A DNA stretch of 64,000 nucleotides from NCBI GenBank assembly GCA_964036665.1, contig OZ038532.1:18751037-18815036 (forward strand), read 5' to 3'. Below are positions 46,261 to 56,247 of this stretch, piece by piece. The translations under genes and the position numbers were made by a program. This DNA is from Gordius sp. MW1 (lineage: Eukaryota > Nematomorpha > Gordioida > Gordea > Gordiidae). The stretch's first letter is position 1. Each line of letters opens with the position of its first letter. The notes under the pieces are model-generated. The model was given only the letters and a program-made list of their open reading frames with translations, did not search any database and was not told where the DNA came from.

Positions 46261-46375
46261 AATGAAAACTAAAGAGATTAGTCAAGACATGGCACTCACT
46301 CGGTCAAGTTGGAAGAAACTTATCAAAACAAACCCCACGAATGTGGGACCAAATAACTGATAAAGAAGAAGAAGA

Positions 46376-47160
46376 AGATTAAACGGACAGTTGGACATAT
46401 AGCCAGTGCAAGCTTTTCATTAAACTCTCTTGTTGCGCTGGAGTCACGCTATCGAAGTACTGATTAATATTTGATGTAGACTGTTTTTAAGTAATTAAAT
46501 TTGATGTTAACACAGGTATTTTTTCAGTGGTGTGTTTGTCTTCCAACACTGCAGAGATTGTAGATGATTCTGGGGAAATTGAAGAAACGTCTAATTCTAA
46601 GCATTTTCCCCTGCATACTCTGGACATTTATGGATATGGGTAAACATTATTGTTGGGTTAGGGAAGTTATATTTAAGATTGCAATTTGCAAATAGACATA
46701 AAAGCTTTCTTATTGGAGGATATATGCCTAGAAAAATGTTTTCAGATATCAGATGGTTTTCTTGGCATCATTTTATGAAAGGAACTAATATAAAAATATT
46801 TTTAATAAGTTCTAATTATCAAATCAATATTTAGATATTTACAAATAAGTAGACAAGTTTTACATGAATAAAAGTTTCCAAAATGAATACAAAGTTTCAT
46901 TTGAAATATTATTGTTTTACATGTAACTGTGTGTTAATTTAAATCAAAAAATATGGTGCTAAATTAAATTTAAAATCAAACAATTTAATTAAATGTTAAT
47001 TTTAATTTCTCAAACAATCTAAATGCTACATTAAATTTTTTAACGGTCTAAAAGATTTATTCAGAAACAAATAACTATAATTATGATATACACGAATAAA
47101 AAATATAAAAACGCGCTATATCTAAACGGATGGCATTGATCCGTGTATGGAAATCGTGTT
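46376..47160. other. Spacer, no gene recognised
   Basis: AT-rich. A short open run near 46515-46640 after a TTTTTTCAG looks exon-like but has no partner exon or homology that can be seen. Confidence 0.5.
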
Positions 47161-47164
47161 GGAT

Positions 47165-48115
47165 TTAACGATTTCCATTGTGATCTTTTGCCTGATAAAA
47201 AAGTATTCTTTGGGATCGTGAGTAATGGAGGTTATATATTTTGAAATTTGTTTTAGGAATTGGCTGCCCTCGTAAGTTACCGAGGGTCGTAGCTACTACT
47301 GGTACGAAAATAATATTGTTTAGGTATTTGTATTTATCCTCCTTCTTTCTCTCAGTAGAAGAGATGAGGTCGGGAGAGGCGTTAGATTTGGCGAATACGT
47401 CCACTGCAGTGAAGTCCCAGCAGGCGTTTAGGCCACGAGCCCACGGGATGATTGTTACTCCATCGGGTCTTTTCCCGTCAGTGGAGCTTAGGCCAGTGGG
47501 TTCTATTGTATTGGGAAAGCCGGCTTTCTTCAAAGATTGTCCGATTATTTTATTTATTGTGGCATGACGGGTATGCCGCCCCTTGCTGTATTGGCAGTGT
47601 AGAGGATGATGGCCGTTTGCAAGAACGGGTTGGCGGCAGAGGTCGCAGTTGAATGGGGACACAATGTCGCAGCCGAGGCGTAGGCCTACAGCTATTCGGA
47701 GTTCCTCGCCCGACAGGTGTAACCCTAGGTTTTGGCTTGGTAGGGCCTCGAGCCATTCGTAACCCCCGGAGGATGCCCAATTGAAGTGGAGATTTCCCAA
47801 AGATAGGTTGTTCGAAGTGAGGTAAGCTACGGAACGTGCTATCAGTGGTAAGTCCCAATCCTTTTGGGTGGTTCCATTCGGGTGAGTAGCGGAATCCAGT
47901 TTAAGGTCTTCCCACGCCTGAAGGGCGCTGTCGAGGTGCGGGTCTTGGGTTTAAGTGATTTGCTTGATCAACTCATCCGTTGATAAACGGGATGAAATGA
48001 ACCCTGCTAGTGAGAGTAGATGGGGGGGGGGGGGGGTCGGATGCCTATACCACCACTCTTGGAGGGAAGGGTGGCTTGGAGCCATTGGAGAGGGCTAAAT
48101 TTAAGGTTTAGGCAC
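47165..48115 (-). pseudogene. REL-type non-LTR element C-terminal region (copy 2)
   Basis: The open frame 47800-47165 encodes a 211-residue stretch with WLEALPSQNLGLHLSGEELR, LRLGCDIVSPFNCDLC, a CX2CX8HX4C zinc motif (CDLCRQPVLANGHHPLHC), GRHTRHATIN, KRPDGVTIIPWARG and CWDFTAVD. RPD followed about 15 residues later by D, after a CCHC, is the layout of restriction-like endonucleases of early-branching non-LTR elements. Sequence upstream to 48115 continues the protein (PLIARSVAYLTS) but with stops and a G15 tract. After GNLRG the sequence departs from copy 1. The RT domain is missing. Confidence 0.7.
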
Positions 48116-48119
48116 CTTT

Positions 48120-48555
48120 CGTTAAAATTAAATGAATTTATTTGAGCTTACTGTGGGTGTGAAGTGGAATTGACTAATATGGTACTAAACTAAATTTAAA
48201 GTCAAACAGGTTAAACTAAATGTTTATTTAAATTAACAAATATGTGTAACTAACCTCTATACAAATATGGCAACTGAAATTTCAAACTTAAATGCTAGTT
48301 TAATTTTAAATGTTAATTTTTTCCAGAATTAAGTGTTAGAAAATAGTTTCAAGTAAAGTAACAATTGGCGGAAAAATGGGAAATATAAGTTACAACCAGG
48401 AAAATATGAAATTCTATATAATTAAAATTAGTTACCAAATAAAATAATTCCTAAATTTTATGTTAAAAACATTAATTTTTTAAGGGAAATTTAATTTATC
48501 ATAGGGAAAATTCAATTTTCCCGGTCTATTGCCATCTCTAATATAATGTAAAAGT
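48120..48555. other. AT-rich spacer, nothing recognised
   Basis: No coding frame or repeat was recognised. Confidence 0.5.
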
Positions 48556-48557
48556 AG

Positions 48558-48704
48558 CATAAGCGTAGCCACCTGAATGACGAAAAAAAATGTTTCAATG
48601 CAAAAATCCTTAAAAATTAAAAAAATTTATGTTTTGCCCCTCCCTAATTGAACTTTTAAAAGTTTTGCCCCCCCCCCCCTAATCCAAAACCTGGCTACGC
48701 CCAT
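48558..48704. mobile_element. GCGTAGCC-family MITE
   Basis: CATAAGCGTAGCC at the left and CTGGCTACGCCCAT at the right, with TTTTGCCCC blocks and a C-run. Flanked by AAGTAG at 48552-48557 and 48705-48710. Confidence 0.75.
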
Positions 48705-48710
48705 AAGTAG

Positions 48711-49985
48711 AATTACAAAATAAAAGATATATAAATACTACTTGTACTATTTTATAAAAACCTGTCGTCCATTTCTACTAGATATAGGTATTCAAAAATA
48801 ATGTTTAAAATGCTAAAGTGTTTATTATTCTTATGGACTCCCTAATATTTTTACACTTATCTAAGGGCGCGTCTTAATATACGATTCAACTTCATGGCGT
48901 CATATTTTTGTTTGTTTAAATATGCGATATACATGTCATGGAATCAACAACTTTAGTTTAGTTAAAATATGATTATGCATTAATAAGCGAAGGATAAATA
49001 TTTGTTTTACGACAAAATCACAAAAATAGAACAAAAATGAAGTGACGCTCGTGACAGAACTATATTTTAATGTGTATTTGTTTTTTTTGCATCTATGCAA
49101 AATCGCATTTTAAGACGCACCCTAACATGTCTATATTATATGGGTCTATAGAACTTTTCTCAATGTGTCTTCTATTTAACTCCTGAACTTTTAATACCTG
49201 CGACAGCTATGGTGTTATTGTGAATAGACGATTTATTGATAAAAAATTAAACGCCTGCCTTAATCTGATATAGTGTAGAGCTCTACTTACAATGGCTTAA
49301 CCCGAGCCCAGTGTTTTTATTATTGTTTTGTCCCAGCCCGAACCGTAATAGCCTGCCCAATTATATTTGGTTTCTTTTATAAACCTTTTTTTAAATAGTT
49401 TACCACATAATAAAAAGTGATAAATAACTGGAATAATTTTGATAGTTGGATAGAGAATAATTAAATTTATAATGCAACAATTAGATCGCAGATAAATATT
49501 TATATAAGAATTCAAAATATAATTAAAATTTTTTTAACTCTTACTTCCTATTAAAGGCATAAAGTCTAACAATGTTTATAGAAGGTTTTAGCAATCTTGT
49601 TATTCTATAAAAACTATTAATTTGATAGGGTTACGAAAAATGATATTAACATCAGAATTTATATCTAGTCATTTTATTTTTTCCAGTATTAAAGGATAGT
49701 TTAATAATCCTAAATTTCTAAGCAAATTTTTCTTAAACTAATCTATTATTAAAAAAAAATTAACTGTTTGTTTTTAAAATCTAGCAACTACTAAATCATT
49801 ATTGTTTTGTAATGCATAAATTAATTTTTTAATCTGTATTTCAACGTGTGCTTACTTATTGCAAATATCAAAATATAACTATTAACATTATAACTCCTTT
49901 TTATTAAAAGTGTTGCGCATCATAACGAAATAAATAAAGAAATATCTATAATTCTCACGACAAAATTGTCAAAATATTTAAAATG
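48711..49985. other. AT-rich spacer with a GCCCG relic
   Basis: GAGCCCAGTG and CCCAGCCCGAACC near 49305-49350 belong to the GCCCG-rich repeats. No gene was recognised. It is the 3' flank of the cysteine-rich gene. Confidence 0.5.
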
Positions 49986-49990
49986 TCGTA

Positions 49991-50120
49991 TCAACCAAAA
50001 TTTGGTTGCCTTTGGATACAGCTGATATATTGCCCTGTGGCCGGGTTCGAAAACACTCCGTAACATTCGTTAAAGCAATTTTGTGGGGCGCACATCACTA
50101 ATGTTGCTCCATCGGAACAC
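49991..50120 (-). CDS. Exon 3: C-terminal Cys block
   Basis: After AATAAAAG the frame reads CSDGATLVMCAPQNCFNECY, then GVFSNPATGQYISC and a TGA stop. The cysteine density and clean phase match support a real exon, although it is only 130 bases. Confidence 0.65.
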
Positions 50121-52153
50121 CTTTTATTTTCAAAATTAAAAAATAATTATTAGAAGCATTGATTAGTAGACTGCCTTATTGCTATCGAAATCTTAGTATT
50201 GATATGTACAATAAGGCAAACATTTAAAAAGCTTTACTCACCTACTCACAACCTTTTAAGTAAATTAACATTTTTCTAAAAATCAAATTAAACATAAGTT
50301 TTTTAATAATTTACTTTAAAAAAATTCAGATTAAAAAATGCGTGATGTTTATGTAAGTAAAAAGTTGCGCTAAGCGCGTCAAAACTATATATTTTCTTTG
50401 GGATCTGCAGTTTAGGCAAAATACCAAAACTAGATAAATCCTAAATTACAGAGAATTTATATATATCGTGATTTTGTGATAAAATTTAATCTATTTAGTT
50501 TATTAAGAACTATGCCACAGTAATTATTTGTTGTTATTTAGAATGAAATAATAAGTCCAAGATTTTTAGAAAGTTGCATTTTTGAGAAAAGTAAGAGAAA
50601 AGTAAAACTGCTTTCAGGCCCTCTCCACTATGTTACCTCTCGATATTGTCGCAAGGATTGCAAACTGGCAACATGGTATTACTGATACAAATTAAGGGCG
50701 GAGTTATAACGACTTGTACGAAAGGATAAACCGGGCTAGGGGTCGTTGTGGTAGTTGTAGTGAGTGCTGTAGTTGTTGTAGGTGCTAATGTGGTTGGCTC
50801 CGGTATCAGGCCTCTCAGTCTCACTGTATGCATTTTTACAACTTATTTATACACAATTTATTAAAATGTGTGCTACAATTATTAAAAAAAAAATCCCCGT
50901 TTATCTCCCAAAATTTTTTCAGAGTCGTTCTACATTATTTTTGGCTTATTGTAGAAATCTACTTAGTCAGAATTGGAACTAGAGGGGGGGGGGCAATGCT
51001 TTAGGGAGGGGCAAAATAGTAATTTTTGAAATTTTAGCCATAATTCTATTAAATATATAAAAATTTCTGGAATTAGAGAGGGGCAAACGTCTTTCTCTGC
51101 CATCACCTGGCTACGCCCATAAGACATTTGCTAAAATAACATTTACTGGTGAGATTGCCGATCTAATAAAGCTGAAAATATTAAAATATAGGTTACTCTT
51201 AAAATCAATAAGAAAGGGTTATATTAAAGAATAAAACAACTTTACATCTTTTTAGGATGTCATAATTATGATGGGATGAGATATTAGTGAAATAATTCAA
51301 TTTGCAATGCTGAAAAGAAATTAATGTTGTATATATCAAAGAGTTATTAAACAACTATTTAAGAAAGCTAAAATGGCTTCTGTCTTTAACCAGCTTTCTC
51401 AATATGAATGAAAAAAAAGAATTGTTATCTCTATAGAACCATAAAATACTTAACCTTAAGGCTAATTGCTTAAAATGCCGCTATTAGGTTATATTAATAA
51501 GCACATTGAAGAAAAATGTTAAGGTTAAAATCATCTTATTGAATGTTAAAAGTTTGTGCCGCTGTGTAGAAAAAATCTTAAAATACAACCATCAATTCCA
51601 TTTTTAAAAATGGTTATACCACGCTAAGTATTGCGATTCTCTAAGATTAACCTTTAGAAGTTGCATAGTCTCTAATTTCTAGCAAACGGGGGTTTCATTT
51701 AGGAAACATAACTTCGTTCAATTAATTTAACTCTTAAGTTGTAGTAATAAAAAAGTTTTGTAGCAGGCATACATATTAACTATAATAAAGTTGTATAAAA
51801 ATAATTAACTTTATGTTACAAGCAAAAATAAAATCTCACTAATTTTTTGCATTTCTCAATATTTTTTACCCAATAACGTATAAATTAATATTGATCATAA
51901 ATCGAATTGAATTAATTTATATACGAGCTCTGGTCAAGGGGCAGCAGCATCCGTATAGGTCAACTGTATAATGGCTTGTGACCGAAATTCTTTTGTCACA
52001 ATAATAATTATCTGGACATTCTATGCCTCCAACGGAATCGCAGACTGCGTTGGGCAGTGCCAAGTGATTGGGACACAAACGACAACCTATTAATAATATA
52101 ATATTGATTAAAAGAATTATAGTATATTTAAAAGTGTTTTCAAGTTTTTGCAT
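49991..52153 (-). CDS. Predicted secreted cysteine-rich protein, three exons, about 181 aa
   Basis: Predicted exons are 52153-51925, 50823-50637 and 50120-49991. The phases agree at both junctions (C|GTATAT to ACAG|TG, and GAG|GTAACA to AAAG|G) and sum to 181 codons plus stop. The N-terminus has a hydrophobic run (YTIILLINIILLIG) suited to a signal peptide. A cysteine-rich block follows, from CRLCP through ECPDNYYC to GCCCP, vaguely like lustrin-type or EB-type modules. Then come a Thr/Pro linker (PEPTTLAPTTTT and on) and a second block from CISNTMLPVCNPC to CIQRQPNFG. At least 15 cysteines are visible. The function is unknown; an extracellular role is inferred. The first donor and second acceptor are weak. 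Alternatively the first exon starts at an internal acceptor (TTAATAG near 52086) joined to the exon at 53202-52898. Confidence 0.55.
50637..50823 (-). CDS. Exon 2: Thr/Pro linker and start of second Cys block
   Basis: A run of threonines between prolines, then YPFVQVVITPPLICISN and VCNPCDNIE. The donor GAGAG|GTAACA is strong and its two-base overhang fits the last exon exactly. An upstream ATG at 50833 in the same frame is taken to lie in the intron. Confidence 0.6.
50971..51120. mobile_element. GCGTAGCC-family MITE in intron 1 of the Cys-rich gene
   Basis: G-run with GGGCAATGC at the left, AGAGAGGGGCAAACG, then CTGGCTACGCCCAT at the right. The left terminal repeat is missing. Confidence 0.65.
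51925..52153 (-). CDS. Exon 1: signal peptide and first Cys block
   Basis: ATG at 52153 opens a frame that could also be a 78-residue single-exon peptide ending at the TAA at 51917. Cysteines are spaced as CxxC, then C(x7)C(x5)C and a CCC near the end. The extension beyond GCCCPLTRA is five codons only if unspliced. Confidence 0.6.
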
Positions 52154-52159
52154 AAAATT

Positions 52160-52890
52160 ATTACAACGATATCAACATAGACGCAGATAAGGTAAAAATA
52201 CATTTTAATTTTCTACTTGGTATAATAATAATTAAATAATTAGTATAAAAATTTATAGTTAAATAAGGCCGATCTTAACATTATAATCCGAACTAACCCG
52301 ACCAAAAAATTACATTTCTATTTTGAATGATATAATATTATGGCATTAAACTTGATAATTATAATAGTATTTAAAAATAAAAACCTTCAATGAATTATGT
52401 TTTAAATTTTTAGTAATAGTGTAAGCTAAATTTTATTCAGGAGTATTATTAAGATTTGAAATAGAGGGTGGGAGGGAGGCAATTATTTAAGTCATAATTT
52501 TCAAGCGTGATTTGAATGTTCAAGTTTATAAAATGACCTGTCCCAGACCGAACCCAATAAGATTTCGGACTCGGCTCAAAAACAAATTTATAAAAGAATC
52601 GAACCTTACGCCCACACCTGCGCGAATCATAGTCATTACACTTTTTTTTATTTCTACAAAACTCGTTAAAATAAAGCTATTCAAACCGGAGGTTTCCCAG
52701 TTTATAACCTTTTTGTTCGTAATTTCAATTTTTATATTAAATTGACGTCGGGTCGGTTTCGTGCTAGAAACAATTTTTTGGGCTCGAATCGGGGTCAAAA
52801 AAAAATAAATAAAATATTGGGTTCCCAGCTGTGAAATATAATTCAGAGGCCCTTGCACATGATATAATTGTAACGGAGTTAATTAAAATT
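52160..52890. other. Non-coding stretch with a GCCCG-type relic
   Basis: 52535-52820 has CCCAGACCGAACCC, CGGGTCGGTTTCG and related motifs that mark the same repeat family as 53262-53420. The overlapping open frames on both strands are not supported as genes. Confidence 0.45.
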
Positions 52891-52897
52891 TTGTTAC

Positions 52898-53202
52898 CAA
52901 AATTTTTGATGCCATAACTTTTGGGGAAGTATGAAGAGTAGATGTCCTCTTGAAAATAGGAAGGAGATGGACGTTGATAGTAAGAAGGCGCTGGCTGAGG
53001 TTGAAAAAAATCCATTTGTTGTGGTTGAAAGTATGTGTCGACAGGCAATTCTTCGTATTCGATCTCTTTGCGAATAAAAATGGTAGGCGATATTTGGTAG
53101 GCCCAGTAGCGTTTAAGTAATAGTCGTTTCATGATACTCTCGTAAGAAGGTGGAATTATAATTTGGGGATGATAGAATTGAGCATGATTGCACAGTGGGT
53201 AA
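52898..53202 (-). CDS. Possible exon of a Pro/Tyr/Gln-rich protein
   Basis: An open frame of 101 codons between an acceptor (AGCTTAG at 53203) and a donor (TTTG|GTAACA at 52897). It encodes basic, then YFQPQQMDFFQPQPAPSYY- and PSPSYF-type repeats, typical of structural extracellular or cuticle proteins. Its one-base 3' overhang would fit an internal acceptor at 52086 in front of CRLCP of the cysteine-rich gene. It could equally start at the ATG at 53132 or belong to another gene. No upstream exon was found. Confidence 0.4.
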
Positions 53203-53261
53203 CTAAGCTATAATTATACAGACACAAATAAATATAATCAGATTTGTTAAAAAAAAATTTG

Positions 53262-53420
53262 CCCGAACCTGGCCCGGTTCAATATTTTAACATTATTGCC
53301 CGCCCGGGCCCGCCCGAACCCTTCTAAGTGTTTGCCCGGGCCCGCCCGAAACATTAGAGCTGCCCGAACTGTCCGGCCCTAAATATTAAATTTGTCCGTT
53401 AGGCCCGAAATTATGCGATC
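53262..53420. repeat. GCCCG-rich repeat block
   Basis: Runs of CCCGGGCCCGCCCGAAC and GCCCGGGCCCGCCCGAAAC in an AT-rich setting. Similar blocks at 12100-12180, 12478-12550, 14790-14890, 19150-19290, 49300-49350, 52535-52820 and 55285-55395 suggest subterminal repeats of old hAT-like elements. Element limits were not found. Confidence 0.55.
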
Positions 53421-53613
53421 CCAAATTATTTCATTAAAAATAAGCATTAAATTAATATTATATTGATTAAAATAAATATAGCAATATTTTATTAACACGG
53501 ACAAAATCAAATTTCCTTTATTATTTAAAAGTCGAATGAGATATAATTTTTTCAAATGAAACTTTTAATCGTTAAACAACCAATTGTGTGTGTGTTTTTT
53601 TGATACCCATATA

Positions 53614-53780
53614 CATAAGCGTAGCCAAGGGGCAGGGATGAGCGGCAGCCCCTCTCTTTATTTAGACCTTCTTTAAAATGTTATATAATTAAGGCTAAAA
53701 TTTCAAAAAAATATCATCTTGTCCCTCCCTAAATGATTATTTCCCCCCCCCCTCTGAATCCAATCCTGGCTACGCCCATG
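53614..53780. mobile_element. GCGTAGCC-family MITE
   Basis: CATAAGCGTAGCCAAGGGG at the left, TTTGTCCCTCCC and a C-run inside, and CCTGGCTACGCCCATG at the right. No clear target duplication. Confidence 0.75.
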
Positions 53781-54934
53781 GCCATTAATAATCCTTTTTT
53801 TCTTATCGAAACGGAATACAGAATCTTACGATAAAAATTAGTAAAATTTTACGAGATTATTAGGAAACTTTAAAGATATTACAAAAGTATTTCAAGTTAT
53901 AAAAACCTAAATATGTGTTGTCTTGCATACATCAGATAAAAATATTTATAATTAAAATGCCAATTGCGCTAACAAAATTTTGCCACCAATTTCTGCAGAT
54001 TTTAAAATTTCATCGTGGTTGATGAGAATATTTTTAAATTAATTATAATTTTCCATAACAAAGTATCCATAAAGATTTTTAGAAACGTTGATTTTGTATT
54101 ATGTTAACAACTTAACTCATTAGATGCAAATAGGTATTTTTTTTAAGATTTAGAAATGAAGTTTTGCAAAAATATTATATTTCATGGTAGTAATTCTTAC
54201 CAATAAATCCAAGAGAATCAATAGATATTTTAAGGGTATAATTTTAAATTTCACCATTCTACCCGTCCAAGGGTACATTCATATTCCAATCTTGCACGAC
54301 ATGTTTCTATAGTTCAAAAAGCAATGCTATTATTTAAAAATTGGTGAAATTACAGCAAAAAATATTAAATCTTTTTTTACTCGAATTTAAAGTCCATATC
54401 CGAATGATTCCAAAGATTCTAATATACTAAATCCTTCTCGTGGAGCGTTACTGCTGAAAAATTTCTGCCACTTTAGATAAAGCGATAAATTATGCTAATT
54501 CGCCCCGACATGTTATACTTAATATTAGAGTTAGTTTTATTTTTTTAATTTTTTTTCTCTTAGACCCACAAATTCACTAATACACTCTTGTACCCACCAT
54601 ATAGGGCACCCCCCCCCCCCATCGGGATTTACCTGCTATCGCTTGAAAAACAATTATAAACACCTTCTCCTTTTTATACATTTCTTGTACTATATTTGTT
54701 TAACGATTGAGTAAATGTCATTTCCTTTATAAAAGCCCCTGAATTTAATCGCTGTATTAGCAGCTCCCTTTCCCATGATCCTCTTTCCCTTCCTCCCATC
54801 TTACTTATTCCCCCTCAGAGTCACTCGTTAAACTAACTTAACCCTGAAATAGAATAACGTCGCTTAATTTAGTTAAAATTTATAACGCTTTTGTTTTCAA
54901 ATATTTTTGTATATTTTTATAAGAGCTTTAGTTG
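53781..54934. other. AT-rich spacer, nothing recognised
   Basis: No coding frame or element was recognised. A C10 tract lies near 54610. Confidence 0.55.
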
Positions 54935-55097
54935 CATGGGCGTGACTAGGGGGTTGCAGAAAGGGGCGACTGCCCCCCCCCCTCGAAATTCAAAAATCTT
55001 AAAAATTTCATATATTTTGTGGTTAAAATTTCAAAATATACCTCTCCCTAAATTTTATCATTGCCCCCCTCTATATCCAATTTTGGCTACGCCCATG
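54935..55097. mobile_element. GCGTAGCC-family MITE
   Basis: CATGGGCGTGACTAGGGGG at the left and TTTTGGCTACGCCCATG at the right, with CTGCCCCCCCCC inside. The open frame at 54891-55115 is this element. Confidence 0.75.
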
Positions 55098-56180
55098 TAT
55101 ATTTGGTTTAAATGATAAGCGGTAAGTCTTAATATTAGTTTTGAAATATCAAATTGTTAATCATAGTCCCGCCTACAAAATGCGGTAAACATTTTTTCGT
55201 CGGGCATAGATGATAATGATGATAATTGCTTATACAACTAGCAAAGTTGAAAAATCCCTCTTAATATTTGTCTATGGATTATTACTAGAAATCTGCACGA
55301 GCCGAAATTTTAAGTTCAGGTCCGGCCCAGACCCGCACAAATAGATTTTTTGACCCGCAACCTAGCCCGCAGGTAAAGCCCATTTGTATTGTAAACCAAA
55401 ATTAACACAATACTTTAAGCGTTTTAGAAATTTTTCACAATTTGCACCTAATAAAAAAATAAGTAACACTAATTTTAATCTTTAATGTGCTGTTCAATTT
55501 AACTTTTTGAAGCTGGGACACAAATTCTATTAAACTTTTTTAATTATATTTATTATAATTCATTAAACAAAATACAACCAAGGTCTTCCCGTGTAAACTA
55601 TTGCATAAAATAAACTAAAGAAAATAAAAATGCAATATTTAAGGCAATTCGAATAATGCATTATTAATCATTTGGAGCTTAGTGATAAAATTATGCAACA
55701 ATATCTAAGCATTTTTTACAATGTGAATTTAGGCATGATCCTCGGGGTATCAGACCTAAAAACCTGATAACTCAGTGACTTTAATAAACACACATAAGTA
55801 TACATTTTTACGATTTTTAATCTCGAGTAGGTTTTCTTCACTTGCTGGGTCTGGGTGTTAAAGTACGGAAGTGAGAGGGAAAAGTTATACCATAATAACT
55901 TTCTCCGTGCCTTATCGCGCATATTTGTAGGGTATATTTTCCAATCAACTTTATACCGTTACTATTTACATAACTCTACTCTAAGACACTCATTAAATCG
56001 ATGTTACAGAAAAACCATAATAATTTTCTTTATTATGCCTGAGGTTTATTGATTTATAAATCAATCAGGCAGACATTGTAAAGAAAGCAATTGTCAAATA
56101 AAACATAAGAATGAAATAGCATTTAGGAAAATATTTAGCAAAATATTTATTTTAGATTCTACATGAGTCACAAGAACGCC
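55098..56180. other. Spacer with a GCCCG relic
   Basis: 55285-55395 has GGTCCGGCCCAGACCCGC and CCTAGCCCGCAGG motifs. No gene was recognised. Confidence 0.5.
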
Positions 56181-56191
56181 TAGATAATAAA

Positions 56192-56247
56192 TTAATTGCT
56201 ATGCAATTTATGGGCTCGCTTTTCGTAGTCGTGTCGTGAGTGTCGTG
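56192..56247 (+). repeat. Isolated left border of the composite element
   Basis: TTAATTGCTATGCAATTTAT plus GGGCTCG and a GTCGTGTCGTG minisatellite, the same border that opens copies A and B. Another isolated border with GTCCGTCGTCC is at about 58758-58800. These may be short derivatives. Confidence 0.65.

Larger units (their letters stand above)
40969..46375 (+). mobile_element. RTE-type non-LTR retrotransposon, interrupted
   Basis: The endonuclease half lies at about 41016-41911 and the reverse-transcriptase half at about 44318-46260, with a GATAAAGAAGAAGAAGAAG 3' tail at 46358-46375. The two halves rejoin in the segment between LVMEL and EPRIRYERLKD, which is continuous in related elements. 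The insert between them is another non-LTR element in antisense. Multiple frameshifts and stops show it is dead. The coding style is that of the RTE clade, commonly mis-annotated as craniofacial development protein 2-like. Confidence 0.88.

Noticed and set aside
46515..46640. Exon-like open run after TTTTTTCAG
   Set aside because: No matching donor, partner exon or recognisable protein; left as spacer.
47241..47567. Plus-strand 108-codon frame
   Set aside because: It is antisense to the REL-type endonuclease coding region, which has recognisable motifs on the minus strand.
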